Shown: positions 9,878-20,222, numbered from the stretch's first letter. The stretch is DNA of 64,000 nucleotides from Shinisaurus crocodilurus (GCA_021292165.1 CM037880.1:26117232-26181231), one strand, 5' to 3'. Translations and numbers: made by a program. Notes: generated by a model not told the origin, from the sequence alone.

Positions 9878-10012
9878 CAGCCTTCCCCAAGCTGGTGCCC
9901 TCCAGTTGTTTTGGACTTCAACTCCCATGAGTCCTTGCCAGGAAGGCAAATGTTCAGGCATACTGGGAGCGGAGATCCAGAATATCTGGAGGGTACCACA
10001 TGGGGAGGGTGG
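9878..10012. mobile_element. MITE family B
   Basis: It begins CAGCCTTCCCCAAGCTGGTG and continues CCTCCAGTTGTTTTGGACTT. The right arm is degraded (TATCTGGAGGGTACCACATG, then GGGGAGGG). It is palindromic in outline, and the exact right end is uncertain. Confidence 0.72.
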
Positions 10013-10119
10013 AATTGTTTGCAATGGCGACAGCTGCACTAGGCCATTAATCTAACCAACTGGAGGTTACAGGCCTATGTCCCAGAGGCATTGCAAACTG
10101 GGCAGGTTGCGTAACTTCG

Positions 10120-10295
10120 TGGCAAAGCGCATCCAGAAGTGTTGGGTTTGATCTCTGGCATCCCCAACTAAAATGTATCAGGAAGAAATTGAGTGGGAAG
10201 GTCTCAGCATTGGACTACTGCCACCATTCAGAGTAGGGCTAGAATAGATAGAGGAATAGTCTGATATAGTTTAAGGCTGATTTCCTACCTATATT
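10120..10295 (+). mobile_element. old tRNA-derived SINE
   Basis: GCGCATCCAGAAGTGTTGGG followed by GTTTGATCTCTGGCATCCCC matches the B-box region of the tRNA-headed SINE at 13768. Downstream, GGTCTCAGCATTGGACTACT and AGTCTGATATAGTTTAAGGC correspond to its body and tail. It is diverged, and its limits are approximate. Confidence 0.5.
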
Positions 10296-10317
10296 CATAA
10301 CTCACTACTTTGGTAAA

Positions 10318-10559
10318 AGAGCCAGTGTGGCACAGCGGTTAGAGTGTTGGACTGGGAGGCAGGAGATCAGGTTTCTAGTCCCCACTTGGCCATGAAGCTC
10401 ACTGGGTGACTTTGAGCCAGTCACTGACTCTCAGCCTAACCTACCTCACAGGGTCGTTGTGAGCATAAAATGGAGAGGAGGAGGAGGATTATTATGTAAG
10501 CCACCTTGGGTCCTTGCAAGAAAAAAATGTGGGATATAATAAATAAATAAATAAATAAA
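10318..10559 (+). mobile_element. CORE-SINE (MIR-like), full length
   Basis: The tRNA-like head reads GCCAGTGTGGCACAGCGGTT, AGAGTGTTGGACTGGGAGGC, with a weakened B box (GGTTTCTAGTCC). The core TGACTTTGAGCCAGTCACTG follows, then CCTAACCTACCTCACAGGGT, the L2-like end GGATTATTATGTAAGCCACC and an (AATA)n tail. It is the most complete of the seven copies in the window, transcribed by Pol III in life and mobilised by a LINE partner. Confidence 0.87.
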
Positions 10560-10682
10560 GTCAGCTCCCAATCCTGTTCCTTGCAAGCACTAATAAGAAT
10601 TGGCATACATTTAAAGGCCCAGTCTCAACATCTTTTCACACAGCAGTTTTCGACCACCCTCTCTCCCTCTGCCTCATAATAT

Positions 10683-10721
<39 letters not shown>

Positions 10722-11764
10722 AAAGTTACCCTGCACATGTGGCCACAGTGGTGTGGAAAGTTCTTCCCTGTTGTGAAAGCAGGCCACTGATCCTGTGGGA
10801 AAGACCACCCGATCAGCCCCCATGACTGCATCATGCGCATCATGGCTCTGATCCTGTGGGGCTGCAAATGGCTCCTTTGACACTACCATTACATTTGAAA
10901 GGGGACAAAAAGTAGTGAGCGGGCCGAGTTGGATTTATGCTTTTAATTCATTCTGAATGCATGTTCACAGGAGGGTTTTGTAAAAACTTGTTTGCCTTTG
11001 CCTTTTATTCTGGATTCGTGAAGATGGGCTGTGCCGACAGCCTCCGCTACAGTTATTCTTTTATCACTCTTTAAAGATACCCCACTTGGGGTGAAGAAAG
11101 TGAAGGAAATTGTGAAGGTCGCTTTTAGTAACAGTAGTGCATTGACTGCAAAGGGAAAGGGGAAATACTTACTCAGGACATTGTGCAGTAACAGGAAAAT
11201 ACATGTGGAGTCGATCATTTGGAACGCTTCTTCTGCTACTGTTTGGCTCCTGCTGCTGCTTCTGATTCCTCTCCGTCCCTCTCTCTGATGTGAGCACGGC
11301 TCCACCTCTTTCACAGCCGGTGCTGACGGCTGCCTGGTACTGTCTTAGATGTGAAGGGAACTGGGAAGTTAAAGTTTCTCTTTGCCAAATAACTTTTTGT
11401 TTTTGTTTTTTTAAGAGAGAAGGAAACTGGAATTGCATTTTCCCCTGCTTAAAGCTGTGGGGTAGAGACCAGGTGTTCTGCGCACGGGACCCAATCCTTT
11501 GGGCTCAGAGCCAATTTGCACACATGGTAGAGTCACATGACACAGCTTCTCCTGGGTTCTAGCACTTGTGGCTGCAGGCAGGGGTTGCATTTTTTTTTTT
11601 TTTTTGCTCCCTGCACACAGAGAACTAACACTTCTGGGTAAACGCTAGCCTAGAAGCTACTTTTCTCTGACCCCCGACCTGCAGGACACATTCTGCTGTA
11701 CATCTAGATCAGCTCTGACTCCAGCATTCTAAGGTGATATGAATTAAGTAGAATGTATATAAAC
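10560..11764. other. unassigned stretch with a TG repeat
   Basis: It contains the (TG)n tract at 10685-10720 and a T-run near 11591-11605. Open frames on both strands around 10943-11440 mirror each other and contain no known domain. Confidence 0.4.
10685..10720. repeat. (TG)n microsatellite
   Basis: Eighteen uninterrupted GT units, long enough to be polymorphic. Confidence 0.95.
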
Positions 11765-11909
11765 CAAGGGAAGGCAGCCTGTTGTCCTCCAGATGTTTTG
11801 GACTACAGATCCCATCAGCCCCAGCCAGCATGGGCCTGCATGGCCAATGTTCAGGGACTATGGGAGTTGTAATCCAAAACATCTGAAGGGTGCCAGTTTG
11901 CCTACCCTG
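11765..11909. mobile_element. palindromic MITE, family C (145 bp)
   Basis: The ends are CAAGGGAAGGCAGCCTG and CAGTTTGCCTACCCTG, with arms CCTCCAGATGTTTTGGACTA and GTAATCCAAAACATCTGAAG. The flanks ATATAAAC (11757-11764) and ATGTAAAC (11910-11917) match at 7 of 8. Family C differs from B in having GTAGGCAAC-type rather than CTTCCCCAAC-type tips. Confidence 0.85.
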
Positions 11910-11926
11910 ATGTAAACTTTGTAGAC

Positions 11927-12040
11927 CAGCCTTCCCTAATCTGGTGCCCTCCAGATGTGTTGGATGACAGCCCCCAGCATTGGGGGATGCTGGGAGTTGT
12001 AGTCCAACACATCTGGAGGGTACCAGATTGGGGAAGGCTG
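11927..12040. mobile_element. palindromic MITE, family B (114 bp)
   Basis: The ends are CAGCCTTCCCTAATCTGGTG and CCAGATTGGGGAAGGCTG. The flanks TTGTAGAC (11919-11926) and CTGTAGAC (12041-12048) match at 7 of 8. One base separates its left duplication from the right duplication of the family C element upstream. Confidence 0.88.
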
Positions 12041-12048
12041 CTGTAGAC

Positions 12049-12795
12049 ATGGAATCTCCACTGTGATTTTGTTATAATGTGCACTGTCCTTTGCTCTCTT
12101 GACCACAAGCAAGAAGGGTTTTTTTGGGGGGGGGGAATCTACAAAGCATTTTTACTGCTGAGAAAATTGACAATAACCAAGGCAAGACCTAAACACCACA
12201 TTTATGGCGCTGCTGTTGATGCTGCACCCTTTCATCTCTTTACTTCTGCAATAAAATCAAGAACTGTGGCTGCTCCAAGAGTTAAGTGTGGCAGGTCCAC
12301 ACTGCCAAGGGAATGCATATTGTTTGCTACTACGACTGGATCTCAGGCGAACTCCTTGGCAAATTCCCCTCTTGCCTCTACTGGCAACTCTTCAGAGACC
12401 GCCTCAGGGTTGTTTTAGATTTGGGCTATTGCTGGCTTGGCTTCCCTTCCCTGCCAGTCTCCGGCTCTGCGGACACAGCTTGCCTTTGTCTTCTCTGCCG
12501 TGGCACACAATTCCCTGGATACAATTAGGACTGTCTCAATCGCTTTGTTTCTATGTTTGGGCAGCTTAATACATGGCATAGTTATGTTAATTGCATATAT
12601 TTGAAAGTGCATGCATAAGGCTTTTGGTTTTCTTTTCGCCCTCTGGGATGAGCCTTTTTAATGAAATTAGACATTTATCTGATGCTCCTCAGCTGGAAAT
12701 GGGAAAAGCCTGAAGACTCGGTGAGTCTGGACAACAAATACTTTATGATCCCTCACAAGACTCACATCTGAATGTTAGTGCAAAGTTGAGTCAGC
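12049..12795. other. unassigned stretch
   Basis: Overlapping short open frames at 12077-12569 show no recognisable domain and no codon pattern that would support a gene. There is a G-run near 12127-12135. Confidence 0.35.
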
Positions 12796-13070
12796 TAGAG
12801 ATGGGGGAGAAATTCATTCAATTCGTATTTTAATGTGAACTGCCTGAATTTCGCGCGTTCGAACCAATACGTGAAGCGAAACTCAGTTATCCTTCAAAAT
12901 TTGCACTCTTCTGAATTTTGCAATGGAGCTCTCCAATAAAAAAACATGGAAACATGTACAAATTTTCATGCAAACTTTTTAAAAATTCTCAGAATTCAGA
13001 GAACAAACCAAACTTAAGATCGGAAAAATGAGAAACTGAGAGAAACCAAAATTGAGAGATCCTAGTGCTG
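12796..13070. mobile_element. A/T-rich element, family D, second copy
   Basis: It starts TAGAGATGGGGGAGAAATTC and shares ATTTTAATGTGAACT, GAACCAATACGTGAAGC, CCTTCAAAATTTGCACT and AACTTAAGATCGGAAAAATG with the copy at 7585. The right tip is not preserved. Confidence 0.55.
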
Positions 13071-13274
13071 ACCGGATCTTCCCAAGTGCCTGTTCGTGGA
13101 TCAGCACAGGAATTCTGCAGACATCCATGATTGCCCTAGATGCCAGCACTTCCTGACAGGATATTTTATTCTTTGCTCTATTTGTTCTAGCCATGGGACA
13201 TTACAGATCCATCCTGCTGCAGCTCTATGCAAGTCAGTACCGGTGCATGGCAAAATATGGAAATAGGCACCAAG

Positions 13275-13410
13275 CTGTCTGTCTATCTATTTCCTTTGTA
13301 TCCCAACCTTCCTACAAGGGTGGATTGCAGGGTGGCATTCATGCTCTCCTCTCTTTTTAACCTCACAACAACCCTGTGAGGTTAGGCTGAACCAAGGTGC
13401 ATTCCAAGGC
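13275..13410 (-). mobile_element. old CORE-SINE fragment
   Basis: AACCTCACAACAACCCTGTG and AGGTTAGGCTGA are the complement of the conserved CORE-SINE block. The remainder is weakly preserved. Confidence 0.5.
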
Positions 13411-13767
13411 TGAGAAGATACTTGAAACTGGGCCTTCTTGGTCTAAATCCAGAAACCAGAACAAAACAATAATTATCAGAAGCAGGGAAGCCATGATCAT
13501 GGATCCCCCTTTCCCACACCAAAGGTGCCCTTAGGTGGACGTGGCTACTGGGTGCCACTTGGAAAACCTCAGGAAAAATAATTTGCCAGCTAGTTCTGCC
13601 ATTCCCCTCACTGCCAAATAAATAAATAAGAGCCGAAATAAAGAGTATAGGTTCTGGATCATGATTCTCCAAGCGAAGTAGACTTTCCGTTCCCCCTAAA
13701 TTTCCCAGTTGTAATTGAATCCGAGGAGAGAAAACTCACAAAATAACAAATGTATACATGTATGTGA
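13411..13767. other. unassigned stretch
   Basis: No gene or repeat recognised. The 96-codon frame on the minus strand has no known motif. Confidence 0.35.
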
Positions 13768-14070
13768 CAAAGGACCATAGCTCAGAGATAGGGAACATGC
13801 ACTGACTGCATGCAGAAGATTCCAGGTTCAATACCAGCACTGGCTGCCAGCTAATGTGGAGCAGAGGTAGGCAACCTGGCACCTTCCAGATGTTTTGGAC
13901 TACAAGTCCCATTACCCTGGAACATTTGCCATGCTGGCTGGGACTGATGGGACTTATAGTTAAAAAAAAATCTGGAGGGTGCCCAGTTGCCTACCCTGAT
14001 GTAGAGACATCACTACCAAGCGAGATGGACCAACATTCTGTCTTGATATAAGGCAGCTTCCTCTGTGTGT
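13768..14070 (+). mobile_element. tRNA-derived SINE split by a MITE
   Basis: The head is tRNA-like: CCATAGCTCAGAGATAGGG (A-box region, from about 13775) and GGTTCAATACC (B box, 13825-13835). After the MITE at 13862-13998 the same SINE continues with GAGATGGACCAACATTCTGT and ATATAAGGCAGCTTCCTC, the tail normally found about 150 bases downstream of such heads. The SINE is therefore older than the MITE. Confidence 0.75.
13862..13998. mobile_element. palindromic MITE, family C (137 bp)
   Basis: The ends are CAGAGGTAGGCAACCTGG and CCAGTTGCCTACCCTG. The flanks ATGTGGAG (13854-13861) and ATGTAGAG (13999-14006) match at 7 of 8. It is inserted in a tRNA-derived SINE whose two halves lie on either side. 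Confidence 0.88.
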
Positions 14071-14184
14071 GTGATGCGAAGACAAGAGCAGCCAGCTGGA
14101 TCTAGGCCTCAGAAGGTAACACACCAGCACTCTCCCAGAGTTTGTTAAGTTAGCCTTTCTGGTACATGAGCCTGAAGTCGAACA

Positions 14185-14406
14185 GACCCCGGGACCCTGT
14201 TAAGATCCGGGTTCACGTCCCCACTCGGCCATGAAACTCACTGGATGACTTTGGGACAGTCACTGACTCTCAGCCTAACCTACCTCACAGGGTTGTTGCA
14301 AGGATAAAATGGAGAGGAGGAGGATTATGTAAGCCGCCCTGGGTTCCTTGCAAGAAAAAAGGCGGGGTATAAATATAATAAATAAATAAATAAATAAATA
14401 AATAAA
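14185..14406 (+). mobile_element. CORE-SINE (MIR-like)
   Basis: A B-box-like GGGTTCACGTCC near 14210 is followed by CCATGAAACTCACTGGATGA, the core TGACTTTGGGACAGTCACTG, the ACCTACCTCACAGGGTTGTT block, GGCGGGGTATAAATATAATA and an (AATA)n tail. The first part of the tRNA head is diverged. Confidence 0.8.
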
Positions 14407-14409
14407 ACG

Positions 14410-14740
14410 TGTGCACATTTTTGTGTGTGTTTCTCCTAATACTTGCATTTTTGTGTAGAACTTTGCCTAATAGATACATTTTTGCAAGCAATTTTCCTAA
14501 TATAATACATTTCTGAAAGCTAATTTTTGCTAGTAGATGCCTTTTTTGTGCTCACTTTCCCCTAATGTACACCTTTTTTTGTGCACGTTTTGACTGGAGA
14601 GCTCCATTGCAAACTTAAGAGGAGTGCAAGTTTCTCAGGATAACTGAGTTTTGCTTCACGTATTGGTTCGAAAGCGTGAAATCCGGGCAGTTCACATTAA
14701 AATGCGAACCAAACAAATTTCTCCCCCATCCCCACCTACA
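14410..14740 (-). mobile_element. A/T-rich element, family D, reversed copy
   Basis: Reading right to left it gives ATGGGGGAGAAATTTG, then ATTTTAATGTGAACTGCC and GAACCAATACGTGAAGC, in the same order as the copies at 7585 and 12796. It abuts the tail of the CORE-SINE. Confidence 0.55.
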
Positions 14741-15150
14741 AATCTATCTTTCCCTTCTCGGCTCCAGCGTCTGTGACAATGCTGTCATTCAATCCAATGT
14801 GGCAAATGTGGGGTAATGTAATGATATCCAGTCTGCCAGGGAGGCGGAAGAATCTGCCTGGAAAAGTGTCCACAGACAGTCCGAGAGAGCTCAGGGTGCA
14901 TTCTTTAGAGGCTTCTTACTTTCATGAAAGCAACGGAGCAAAGATGTGAGGAGAGAGGAGGAAAAGGGCCAAAGGCTATGAGGAACATGTTATAAAGCAT
15001 GATGAATGTCGATTCCGTGTACACAATTATACTTGGGAACTGGACTATCATTTTCAAGGTGCGTCCAACCAGGAAAGAGAACTAAAGGGACGCACTGGTC
15101 AGCTCCAACAGAACAACGGCAATTTCTCAGGGCAGCTTCATATGGTAGAT
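14741..15150. other. unassigned stretch
   Basis: No gene or repeat recognised. Confidence 0.3.
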
Positions 15151-15263
15151 GATGGGGTAGGCAGATGCTCTGGACTACAACTCCCACAATCCCTGGACCT
15201 TGGCCGGGGCTGATGGGAGTTGTAGCCCAAAACATCTGGAGGGCACCATGTTGGGGAAAGCTG
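15151..15263. mobile_element. palindromic MITE, family B/C, left part shortened
   Basis: It carries GACTACAACTCCCACAATCC and GATGGGAGTTGTAGCCCAAA as inverted arms and ends ATGTTGGGGAAAGCTG. The left tip GGGGTAGGC resembles family C, so it may be a hybrid or a rearranged copy. Confidence 0.7.
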
Positions 15264-16219
15264 GACTACTGTACTGGCTGCAACTTGGATCTGCCAAAGA
15301 GGATCTGAATCTGCGGCTCTCTCAACAAGAATGAAATGGGTACCTGAAGAGTTGTAGCAGGGCTGTGGTTGTAGCCTCTCAGATGGGGCAGGCAGGACAC
15401 GTTGCACACCTGGTTTTAAAGGATCATCGACCTCCTGGGACCAGTAGGATGTGTTTTCTGGCTTGGAATGCCTGCCGTTCACTTTTTCAGCCTTGTGAAT
15501 GGAGAATCTATGACTGACCCATAGGACTGCGGGCTCAAACCTCAAAGTGCCCAAACAATATTTACCAAATGCATGTTTTACTGTCCTCACACCTACAGCA
15601 ACCTGTCAGGGCTTCCCTCCACGTGGCAAAACAGATGCCTGAGGTACACATAATTTCCTACATGGCAATGATATCCATGTAGGAAATTTAACATGTATGA
15701 AATGGCCCCAAGCTAGAAATGATGTTGTGTGTATGTACCGAGCAACCCACGTGCTCAGTGCATGCAAACTTTAACGAATCAGAGAATTGTAGTGCCTGTG
15801 GACAACACAGTTATGACACACCTTAATGCTTATAACATGAACATGCCTCGATCTGTACTTAACTAGCTGAGGATTACAGGGAGGGGTGTTTTTTTTCACA
15901 CTTTTTCCTTTGTGGGCAATGTAGCAGGAGATCTGTACATCTAGTAATTATGAAAGAGAACATTTCTTCCCATTGAAAATAGGAGCTACATCACAATCCA
16001 GAAATAGTTGTGACTGATGTTGCAAAGGAAGAGTTGAGCTACTGGTAAAGGAGCAAGTGAGAACACTCTGTATTTTGGGCCCAGTCCTAATCACAATGAT
16101 GGCATGTAGGTTTTCCCACAATCAAATTTTGCATTATTGGAGAAGAACCCATGAGATTTTGTGGTGAAATTCTGAAAATCAGCTTAAACAAATTTTGCTT
16201 ACATTAGAGCTTATCCATA
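15264..16219. other. unassigned stretch
   Basis: A 150-codon minus-strand frame overlaps the start of this stretch but runs through the adjacent MITE and has no recognisable domain. An inverted pair, AATTTCCTACATGG near 15652 and CCATGTAGGAAATTTAAC near 15675, forms a small hairpin. Confidence 0.35.
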
Positions 16220-16363
16220 CAGCCTTCACCAGGCAGGCACCCTCCAGATGTGTTGGACTACATCTCCCATCATACCCAGCCAGCACACCCAATGTTATGC
16301 TGCCTGGGGATGATGGGAGCTGTAGTCCAACCCATCTGGAGGGTGCTGGCTTGGAGAAGGCTG
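16220..16363. mobile_element. palindromic MITE, family B (144 bp)
   Basis: The ends are CAGCCTTCACCAGGCAGGC and GCTGGCTTGGAGAAGGCTG, with arms CCTCCAGATGTGTTGGACTA and GTAGTCCAACCCATCTGGAG. A target duplication is not evident. Confidence 0.85.
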
Positions 16364-16539
16364 CCTATGCCATTCCCATCATCCTCATGGGACTAGAGCG
16401 TGGTGCCTTCTAGAGGAGCTGTTACCACTGTTTGGCTGCCGCTTCCCGGCTCATAGCTAGTCTTCTGTCGACACAGCTTTCCAAGTTAACATTCTTACTT
16501 GAATGTGCTTTGAAAGCGTTTTTTGTGCTTTTAAAAAAA

Positions 16540-16643
16540 TTTGTATTTTTTTAATTGTTGTACACCACCCAGAGAGCTTCGGCTATTGGGCGGTATAGAA
16601 AATGAATGAATGAACGAATGAATGAATGAATAAATAAATAAAA
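16540..16643 (+). mobile_element. retroposon 3' tail (GAGAGCTTCGGCTATTGGG type)
   Basis: ATTGTTGTACACCACCCAG, GAGCTTCGGCTATTGGGCGG, then TATAGAAAATGAATG and (AATG/AATA)n. The same end is found at 20310-20378 (plus), 22135-22237 (plus, diverged) and 56461-56530 (minus). It is the 3' end of a LINE or its SINE. Confidence 0.7.
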
Positions 16644-17038
16644 TAAGCTTGCAAGAAGTCTGCATTTGCTATTCAGGCTATATTGAGATTATGCACAAAA
16701 AAGAACAGAAACAGGCCTGGTAATACACTTCCAAGGCAAGGGGGAGTTTCCCCTGTGACCACTGGTGGCTAAGTAAGGTGAGGGCAGCCCAAAGAGAGCT
16801 GGGGAGAGGACTTTTTACATCCCTGGAGGCAGGGTGGGTCCCGCTTGCACAACAGAATCAGGATACTGCCCATTGTCTCTTTTACCCTAATTGCTTTGCC
16901 TCCATTTGCTATAAGTACTGTGTTTAGCCATGTTGCAGATGCAGTTAGATAATGTGGGACAGAAACGTCATAAACAAAGAAACCAATAAAATGTGTGTGG
17001 TCTTCTGAACCATTGCATAATGAAGGTCAGAACGAATG
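16644..17038. other. unassigned stretch
   Basis: No gene or repeat recognised. Confidence 0.3.
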
Positions 17039-17134
17039 ACAACTCCCATGAGCTCCAGCCAGCATGGCCAATGCTCGGGGGTGATGGGAGTTGTAGTCCA
17101 AAACATCTGAATGGCGCCAGGTTGGGGAATGCTG
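17039..17134. mobile_element. MITE family B, left-truncated
   Basis: It begins inside the left arm at ACAACTCCCATGAGC, keeps the complete right arm GTAGTCCAAAACATCTGAAT, and ends GGTTGGGGAATGCTG. Confidence 0.75.
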
Positions 17135-17394
17135 GTCTAGAGCCTTTTTTGCCCTTTATTTAAACCCGCAATGAACCAGAATGCAATCTGAATGGAAACA
17201 ACACCATTAAAACACTGAGCCACTGTACCCAGCTATTTTTGGCCCATGCAAGTAGTTTTGGCTAGGATGAGCTAGGAGAGTAGTTTCCTATTTATTTCAG
17301 GTGGAAAACAACTGCTCATCATCCATTGTACTTCAAAATTCAGCACTGAATATGTGGATTTTGGGAGCAAATGGCAAGTTAAGGGAATGCGACG

Positions 17395-17555
17395 AATGGT
17401 ACAATCCTATGCACGTTTGGACAGAAAGAAGTCCTACAACTCCCAGCATGCCCCAGCCAGCCATGCGTCCTAAATGTATTTACACATGCACCTACTCAGA
17501 GGCAAGTCCCACTGTGTTCAGTGAGGCTTATTCTAGGTAAGTATGCATAGGATTA
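17395..17555 (+). repeat. CAATCCTATGCA-type terminal-inverted repeat
   Basis: It starts ACAATCCTATGCACGTTTGG and ends TATGCATAGGATTATACTG, so the ends are inverted repeats. The centre holds TACTCAGAGGCAAGTCCCAC, the motif of the small repeat at 39770. The CTACAACTCCCAGCATGCCC string at about 17430-17462 is the same junction seen at 9532. Confidence 0.6.
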
Positions 17556-19044
17556 TACTGTTGACTGCAATATTTGATTCTGACTAGAATGATGATAGAG
17601 AATTTGGAGCATTTGGGTAAGGATGATGTACAAAAAAGAGCTCCATTGTGTGCTGGCTGTTTCATTTATTTCAAAGAAGGGCAGTTTCATGTGCTTCAGA
17701 AGGCTTGTGCGTGCGGAGCTGCTTCACTCCATTCAAATGGGTGAAATAGCCCTGCTATGCAGGAGCTCCATACACACATGGAGCTCCATGCAGATCTAAT
17801 GGGAGTTTCTAACTATGTATGGAGCTCCTGCATAGCATTTTTCAAGCACATTCAGTTTTTTTCCAGAGTGCAAATTAGAGCAGATCCCTAAAAGAACTCA
17901 CAGTTATTCCCAATTCTATTTTAGAGGGGTTTACATTCCCCCCTTGAGGATTCAAAAGACAGAAAACAATGCTTTGATGGTCCAGCCTGACTGTCCCTGC
18001 TCTAATTCCAAATTTAGACGCAGCCTGGATGTCTCCGACTCTGCCATACTTGGCTAAGGCAGCATCGGACAACACCTGGTTCTAAACAGGAAACATGCAG
18101 GCCACAGGCTCAGCAGTGGACCATTCCCCTCCCCCATAAATTAAATGCCAAGGGATGGTTAAACATGTAGTTAATAAAAAGGGCTGAGCTGAGAGATGCT
18201 TCTCACATCTGGCTCCAATTATGGCTAGACTTGGACTCTGATGCATTTCCAGTAGAAATGGATTCCAGAGCTGGGGGCTGCCAGTTGAAACACCCTGCTG
18301 GTTCTACCCCCCCACCCCAGAAGAACATGGTTGTCAGAGAGGACACAGGAGGGGAAGGCTTGCTTTTGAGGATGAGGGGGTCTTCCTTGTGCCACTCACA
18401 CTAAAGGTGATTTAGCAAAGAGGTGATCTGAATTCCCAGGATCCAGCAAGTCTCATACCTGCAATCTGCATGAAGCCTGTGCCAGTCCCCTGGTGCTGTT
18501 TGTATTGGGAGGAAATCCCCTATCCGTGCCAATTTGGGATTCCTCCCCGAAAGTAAATACCAGCTTTAGAAGAGGGGATTTTCTCAGGACTGCGGAAGAA
18601 GAAAGGGTTAAATTTCCCCTCCGTATCTTCTCTAATCCTGTTAATTATCACCCCCCAAGCAATTTGCATTTTTGTTATTCACAGTTTATTAGATATTTTT
18701 TTCAATACAGGTACAAACAGTAAACACCTTGTTCCCCTTGACCCCCATTCCCTCCCCTTTATGTTTCCCTCTTCATATCATCCTGCATTTAAAGAGCACA
18801 GCAAAAATTGGATAAATATTTACAAAGATAAATAAATAAATAAATAAATAAAAGAGTTTCGTGTCACACACATCTCTTTGCGGGCCTGCACTGGTTTTGC
18901 CGTGGATCACATTACTCTCCATATAATTAAGGACTATTTGCCCATACTAATCGGAATTTATTTTCTTTTAGTAATTTGGTGTAATATACCTTTTCATGGG
19001 TGGCTAAAGTGGCATGTTAGATGCAAAGACACATTTGGCCTTTA
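17556..19044. other. unassigned stretch
   Basis: No gene is recognised in about 1.5 kb. An AATA tract lies at 18829-18852. GGAGCTCCAT/ATGGAGCTCC words recur around 17760-17830 as small inverted repeats. Confidence 0.35.
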
Positions 19045-19112
19045 GGTGGCTTTAAAAGGGGATTGGATAAATTCATGGAGGATAAGTCCATCAATGGCTA
19101 TTAGTCCTTAGC
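19045..19112 (+). repeat. LINE-like interspersed fragment
   Basis: GGCTTTAAAAGGGGATTGGA, TAAATTCATGGAGGATAAG and ATCAATGGCTATTAGTCC form a block I recall from a widespread reptilian retroposon, probably a CR1 relative. Only a fragment is present. Confidence 0.5.
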
Positions 19113-19114
19113 AT

Positions 19115-19695
19115 TTAGTGATGGACGAACTTATCCCAAGTGAATTTACTTCCTCAGAAAGTAGTGAATTCATCCATGTGAGCTCGGAGAAGAGTTCTCA
19201 TTTAATATATGACATCCATTCCGTGTATACAAGTTTTAGTGCACACGCAAAGTGCATCTTGGGAGCTGTACTTTGGAATCACGTAGTGCAACATGACAAC
19301 ATATAGCACTGGCTGTGTTATGTACTTCCTTCCTGATTGGTTATTTTCATGTGGCCGGCCTGCATGATGTGTTGTTTACTCGCTGCTCACTGGTATATGG
19401 AGAAGATGAACCTAAGAGGCCTCTTCCTCCTCCTCCTCCTCCTCCCAAAGCCAGGGCTACAGTGGCAACAATGACAAGGGAAGCAGCAGTGGATGCACCC
19501 AATCATTCAAGGGTTAAATCAACCAACTTGGCACATGCACAGAAATGGCATTGTTTAGATGCAGACTGCACAAGCTCCAAAGCTTGCAATCAATTTCAGA
19601 CTTAATAGTAAATTCATAAATTCGTAAATTCCAGGCTCACTACAAAGGTGACAAATGGGTGAGTTTCGACCAACAAGCTGACTAATTACAAAATT
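19115..19695. mobile_element. possible terminal-inverted element
   Basis: TAGTGATGGACGAA at the left and GTCAGCATCGCTAG at the right are imperfect inverted ends. Words such as AGTGAATTTACTTCC recur in inverted form near AGTAAATTCATAAATTC. No transposase frame and no clear duplication were found. The proline run in one frame comes from the TCC repeat at 19427-19447. Confidence 0.35.
19427..19447. repeat. (TCC)n microsatellite
   Basis: Six to seven TCC units. Confidence 0.9.
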
Positions 19696-19699
19696 TGTC

Positions 19700-20170
19700 A
19701 GCATCGCTAGTCAGTGAAGGGTATATGTAAACTCCATGTTCAGGGGCAACATGCCATTGAATTCCAGTTGCTAAAGGACAACAGCATGTGTGGATTGTTC
19801 CTAGAGGTGTTCATCCTCTTCGGACAAAGCCTGACTACTGAATCCCTGTGGTTCTTTGTAGGAATTCAGGCTGCCTCCAAAGCGAAGCAGCTCTTGTTTG
19901 AAATGGTCTAAAAGAAAAAGGGCTGGTGGTCTTGGAGCTTTGGACCCGCTTTGGAGGATGGTTATTTTCAGTTTCCAGCCTCCTCCTCTCCCAAGAACAC
20001 ACACACTGTGGGCTGCACCCCTGCAGAATGGCGGCAAAACAAACTACTACAGAGCTTAAAAGATAATATAGCTGTGAATTTTGGCAGCACAACAGTGGGG
20101 GCTGCAGCAAAGGACAAGGGGGCTGTGGGCCAGAGGCAGCATGTTGCTCACCCCTGGACTAGAGTCCACT
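19700..20170. other. unassigned stretch, possible hAT-type right end
   Basis: CATGTTGCTCACCCCTG at about 20139-20155 resembles the right end of the element at 243-583, but no matching left end was located. Confidence 0.35.
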
Positions 20171-20171
20171 T

Positions 20172-20222
20172 CATCAGAAGCTAAGCAGGGTCAGGCCTGG
20201 TTATGACTTGGATGGGAGACCC
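20172..20222 (+). pseudogene. 5S rRNA fragment carrying the internal promoter
   Basis: CAGAAGCTAAGCAGGGTCAG, GCCTGGTTATGACTTGGATG and GGAGACC match vertebrate 5S rRNA from about nucleotide 44 to 92, covering the A box, intermediate element and C box of the internal Pol III promoter, with a few changes including a local TGA for GTA. The 5' and 3' thirds of 5S are missing. It is directly followed, in the same orientation, by a CR1 3' end, so it is either a template-switch chimera or the head of a 5S-derived SINE with a CR1 tail. It is not a functional rRNA gene. Confidence 0.85.

Noticed and set aside
10318..10559. tRNA gene at the head of the CORE-SINE
   Set aside because: The head keeps A-box-like sequence but has a weak B box and no acceptor-stem pairing, and it continues into a SINE core and tail.
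12077..12569. Several overlapping plus-strand frames as a possible exon
   Set aside because: Three frames are open at once over a Leu/Ser/Pro-rich segment. No family similarity, splice signal pair or codon bias supports any of them.
20172..20222. A functional 5S rRNA gene
   Set aside because: Only the middle ~50 of ~120 bases are present, with changes, and it is joined to a CR1 tail.
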